Of a DNA stretch of 23,203 nucleotides, positions 21,719-23,203 are shown piece after piece. The stretch lies in the NCBI GenBank assembly GCA_023261685.1, contig JAHFOM010000005.1, positions 1-23,203 on the forward strand. The letters are read 5' to 3'. Numbering within the stretch: the first letter of the stretch is position 1; each line of letters starts with the position of its first letter. The stretch comes from Candidatus Moraniibacteriota bacterium. Lineage in GTDB: Bacteria; Patescibacteriota; Minisyncoccia; Moranbacterales; UBA1568. Under the pieces are notes generated by a model. That model was not told the origin of the DNA. It ran no database searches and saw only the letters and a list, made by a program, of their open reading frames with translations. The position numbers and the translations under genes are program-made.

Positions 21719-22153
21719 ATGTTCATCGGCGAATATTCACACACGATTGATCCCAAGAAGCGCCTCGCGCTTCCTTCGAAGTTTCGCGGAGAGTTGGGGA
21801 GCAAGGTGGTGGTGACGCGCGGACTGGATAATTGTTTGTTTGTCTACCCGATCAAGGTCTGGGAAGAGCTGGCGACCAAACTTGGGACGCTGCCAGTCGG
21901 TGAAGCGGGCACGCGCAGTTTCATCCGCATTATGCTCGCGGGCGCGACGGACGTGGAACTCGACAGTCAGGGTCGGATACTGCTTCCGGAATACCTGAAA
22001 TCAGACGGCGGTTTGAAAAAAGATGTGACGATCGTCGGACTGTTCAACCGTTTGGAAATCTGGGATACGGTCAGGTGGAATAAGTACAAGACACAGGCAG
22101 AAAAGAATACCGGAAAAATCGCGGAGGATCTCGGTAAGCTCGGAGTGTACTAG
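21719..22153 (+). CDS. mraZ: MraZ, transcriptional regulator of the dcw cluster
   Basis: MraZ is a conserved DNA-binding repressor encoded at the head of the division and cell-wall cluster. It is 144 residues from the ATG at 21719, which gives the canonical MFIGEYSHTIDPKKRLALPSKFR start; a frame extension to 21701 has no support. The two SpoVT/AbrB-like halves each carry a D...R...P signature: DPKKRLALPSKF near residue 11 and DSQGRILLPEYL near residue 82. The length matches the family. The promoter upstream has five putative MraZ boxes. No ribosome-binding site precedes the start; instead a T-rich terminator-like run ends six bases before it. rsmH follows. Confidence 0.96.
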   Translation: MFIGEYSHTIDPKKRLALPSKFRGELGSKVVVTRGLDNCLFVYPIKVWEELATKLGTLPVGEAGTRSFIRIMLAGATDVELDSQGRILLPEYLKSDGGLKKDVTIVGLFNRLEIWDTVRWNKYKTQAEKNTGKIAEDLGKLGVY

Positions 22154-22161
22154 GAGGAATC

Positions 22162-22295
22162 GTGTATCGCGTATTATGTATCAAGTATCAAGTATAAAGA
22201 AAAGAGTAAAAACAGAGAGAGAAACATTCACAACGCAAAAATAAAAATTGAAATCAGGAGGGGGCGAAGTTTTCAAATTTAATTTTTGGGTTGTG
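22162..22295 (+). promoter_or_regulatory. mraZ-rsmH spacer: micro-repeat plus AT-rich hairpin with AGGAGG in its loop
   Basis: A micro-repeat (CGTATTATGTATCAAGTATC) follows an AGGAGG at the mraZ stop (22152-22157). Then CACAAC (22229-22234) and CAAAAAT (22236-22242) pair with ATTTTTG (22282-22288) and GTTGTG (22290-22295). The loop carries AGGAGGGGG (22256-22264). Neither Shine-Dalgarno-like motif is at a usable distance from the rsmH ATG at 22305. Confidence 0.55.
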
Positions 22296-22304
22296 AGAGA
22301 GAGT

Positions 22305-23203
22305 ATGACAGAGACGAAACATCGGGCGGTTCTTTTGCAGGAAGTCCTCGAGGCGCTCCATCTGGCGCCCGGATCAGTGGTAGTGGATGCCACGCTGGGC
22401 GGCGGCGGACATACGCGAGAGATTTTGAAACGCGTATTGCCGGAAGGCAGAGTCATTGCCATTGATGCCGATGAAGATGCTATCAGGCGTTTTCAAAAAT
22501 TGGCGGATTCCGATGACTCCGTCAGACAGGCGCTGGCTGATCAATCGCTTTTGCTCGCGCATGGGAATTATTCCCGATTGGGAGGGATGCTGGAGCAAGA
22601 GGGTGTCAGTGAGTGTGATGCCGTACTGGCTGACCTCGGGTTTTCTTCGGATCAGATCGAGACGTCGGAGCGGGGACTGAGTTTTCTTTCGAACGGGCCG
22701 CTCGATATGCGCATGGATCAGGGGACAGAGCTCACCGCCGCGATCATCGTCAATACGTGGACACCGGAGGAAATCGCCAACGTGTTGCGTGAGTACGGCG
22801 ATGAGAGTGAGGCATGGCGTTTGGCCTGTGCTCTGGAAAAAGCTCGCGGTGAGCAACCGTTCACGACTACGGGGCAACTCCGCGAGCTGATAGAGCGGGT
22901 CTATCCGAGAGACAAACGACGGCGGAGGATGCATATTCATCCGGCTACCAAGACTTTTCAGGCATTGCGTATCGCCGTTAATCGCGAGTTCGAGCATCTG
23001 GAGCTCTTTCTCACGGAGGCAGTGGCACACCTGAAGGTTGGGGGATGTCTGGCGGTCATCACGTTTCACTCGGGAGAAGACGTGCGGGTCAAGCAGTTTT
23101 TCAAAAACAAGGCGCGTGGCTGCATCTGTCCTCCGGAATTTCCTGTCTGTCGCTGTTACCGTACACCGGAGGTGCGGATAGTGACCAAAAGACCGATAGT
23201 TCC
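22305..23203 (+). CDS. rsmH: RsmH (MraW), 16S rRNA m4C1402 methyltransferase (3' end outside window)
   Basis: RsmH methylates N4 of C1402 in 16S rRNA. The visible 299 residues cover nearly the whole protein. The N-terminus TETKHRAVLLQEVLEAL is canonical. The SAM motif VVDATLGGGGHTREIL is at about 26-41, followed by VIAIDADEDAI. ADLGFSSDQIETSERGLSF, GPLDMRMD, IHPATKTFQALRIAVNREFEHLE and the Cys-rich GCICPPEFPVC are family signatures. The usual FHSLED motif reads FHSGED here. The start is the ATG at 22305; an in-frame GTG four codons upstream is possible. The preceding GAGAGAG is similar to that before xth. The mraZ-rsmH order is the classic head of the dcw cluster, so ftsL, ftsI and mur genes may follow. 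Confidence 0.97.
   Translation, partial: MTETKHRAVLLQEVLEALHLAPGSVVVDATLGGGGHTREILKRVLPEGRVIAIDADEDAIRRFQKLADSDDSVRQALADQSLLLAHGNYSRLGGMLEQEGVSECDAVLADLGFSSDQIETSERGLSFLSNGPLDMRMDQGTELTAAIIVNTWTPEEIANVLREYGDESEAWRLACALEKARGEQPFTTTGQLRELIERVYPRDKRRRRMHIHPATKTFQALRIAVNREFEHLELFLTEAVAHLKVGGCLAVITFHSGEDVRVKQFFKNKARGCICPPEFPVCRCYRTPEVRIVTKRPIV

Overview
The window looks like a chromosomal segment of a Candidate Phyla Radiation (Patescibacteria) bacterium. I base this on the mix of compact housekeeping genes, a fragmentary type IV pilus locus with oversized minor pilins, short or absent Shine-Dalgarno sites, and intergenic spaces filled with snap-back repeats and low-complexity micro-repeats. This is inference from gene style, not from a marker phylogeny. 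TGA acts as a normal stop: uvrA, rarA and the ATGA-coupled pil genes all end sensibly on it. All convincing genes lie on the + strand.

Layout. (1) 1-1283: the 3' part of a short uvrC that carries hairpin repeats inside its reading frame. (2) 1355-2147: a PilX/GspK-like pilin gene split by a run of eight G, followed by two Cys-rich tandem repeats. (3) 2148-2699: a gene-free stretch with a three-way-junction element and a 27-bp tandem duplication. (4) 2700-5498: uvrA. (5) 5499-5837: a 180-bp palindromic repeat, present again in inverted orientation at 21265-21446. (6) 5838-6761: a protein with a nucleotidyltransferase motif, followed by another snap-back element. (7) 7075-14641: the type IV pilus block, with a PilC/GspF-like platform protein, three minor-pilin-like proteins (PilV-, PilW/PulJ- and PilX/GspK-like), PilM, PilN, PilO and an unknown single-pass protein at the PilP position. 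(8) 14724-16949: rlmN and miaB, two radical-SAM RNA-modification enzymes. (9) 17084-17323: a tiny membrane protein with its own promoter, leader and terminator. (10) 17429-19618: xth (AP endonuclease) and rarA. (11) 19827-21257: pepA. (12) 21514-23203: the start of the dcw cluster, with a promoter, a ladder of MraZ boxes, mraZ and rsmH, which runs off the window.

Two functions dominate. DNA repair and replication maintenance is represented by uvrC, uvrA, xth and rarA. Type IV pilus assembly is represented by the inner-membrane platform and alignment complex plus minor pilins; no pilB, pilT, pilD, pilQ or major pilin is in view.

The most unusual signals are outside the genes. The two 180-bp palindromic elements have cores that match at 118 of 122 positions, while their outer arms differ completely between the two loci yet are perfectly self-complementary at each. 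The G8 tract could switch a pilin on and off. The mraZ promoter carries five GTGG-type boxes at a 10-11 bp period. Repeat-derived sequence has been absorbed into uvrC and into a prepilin leader.
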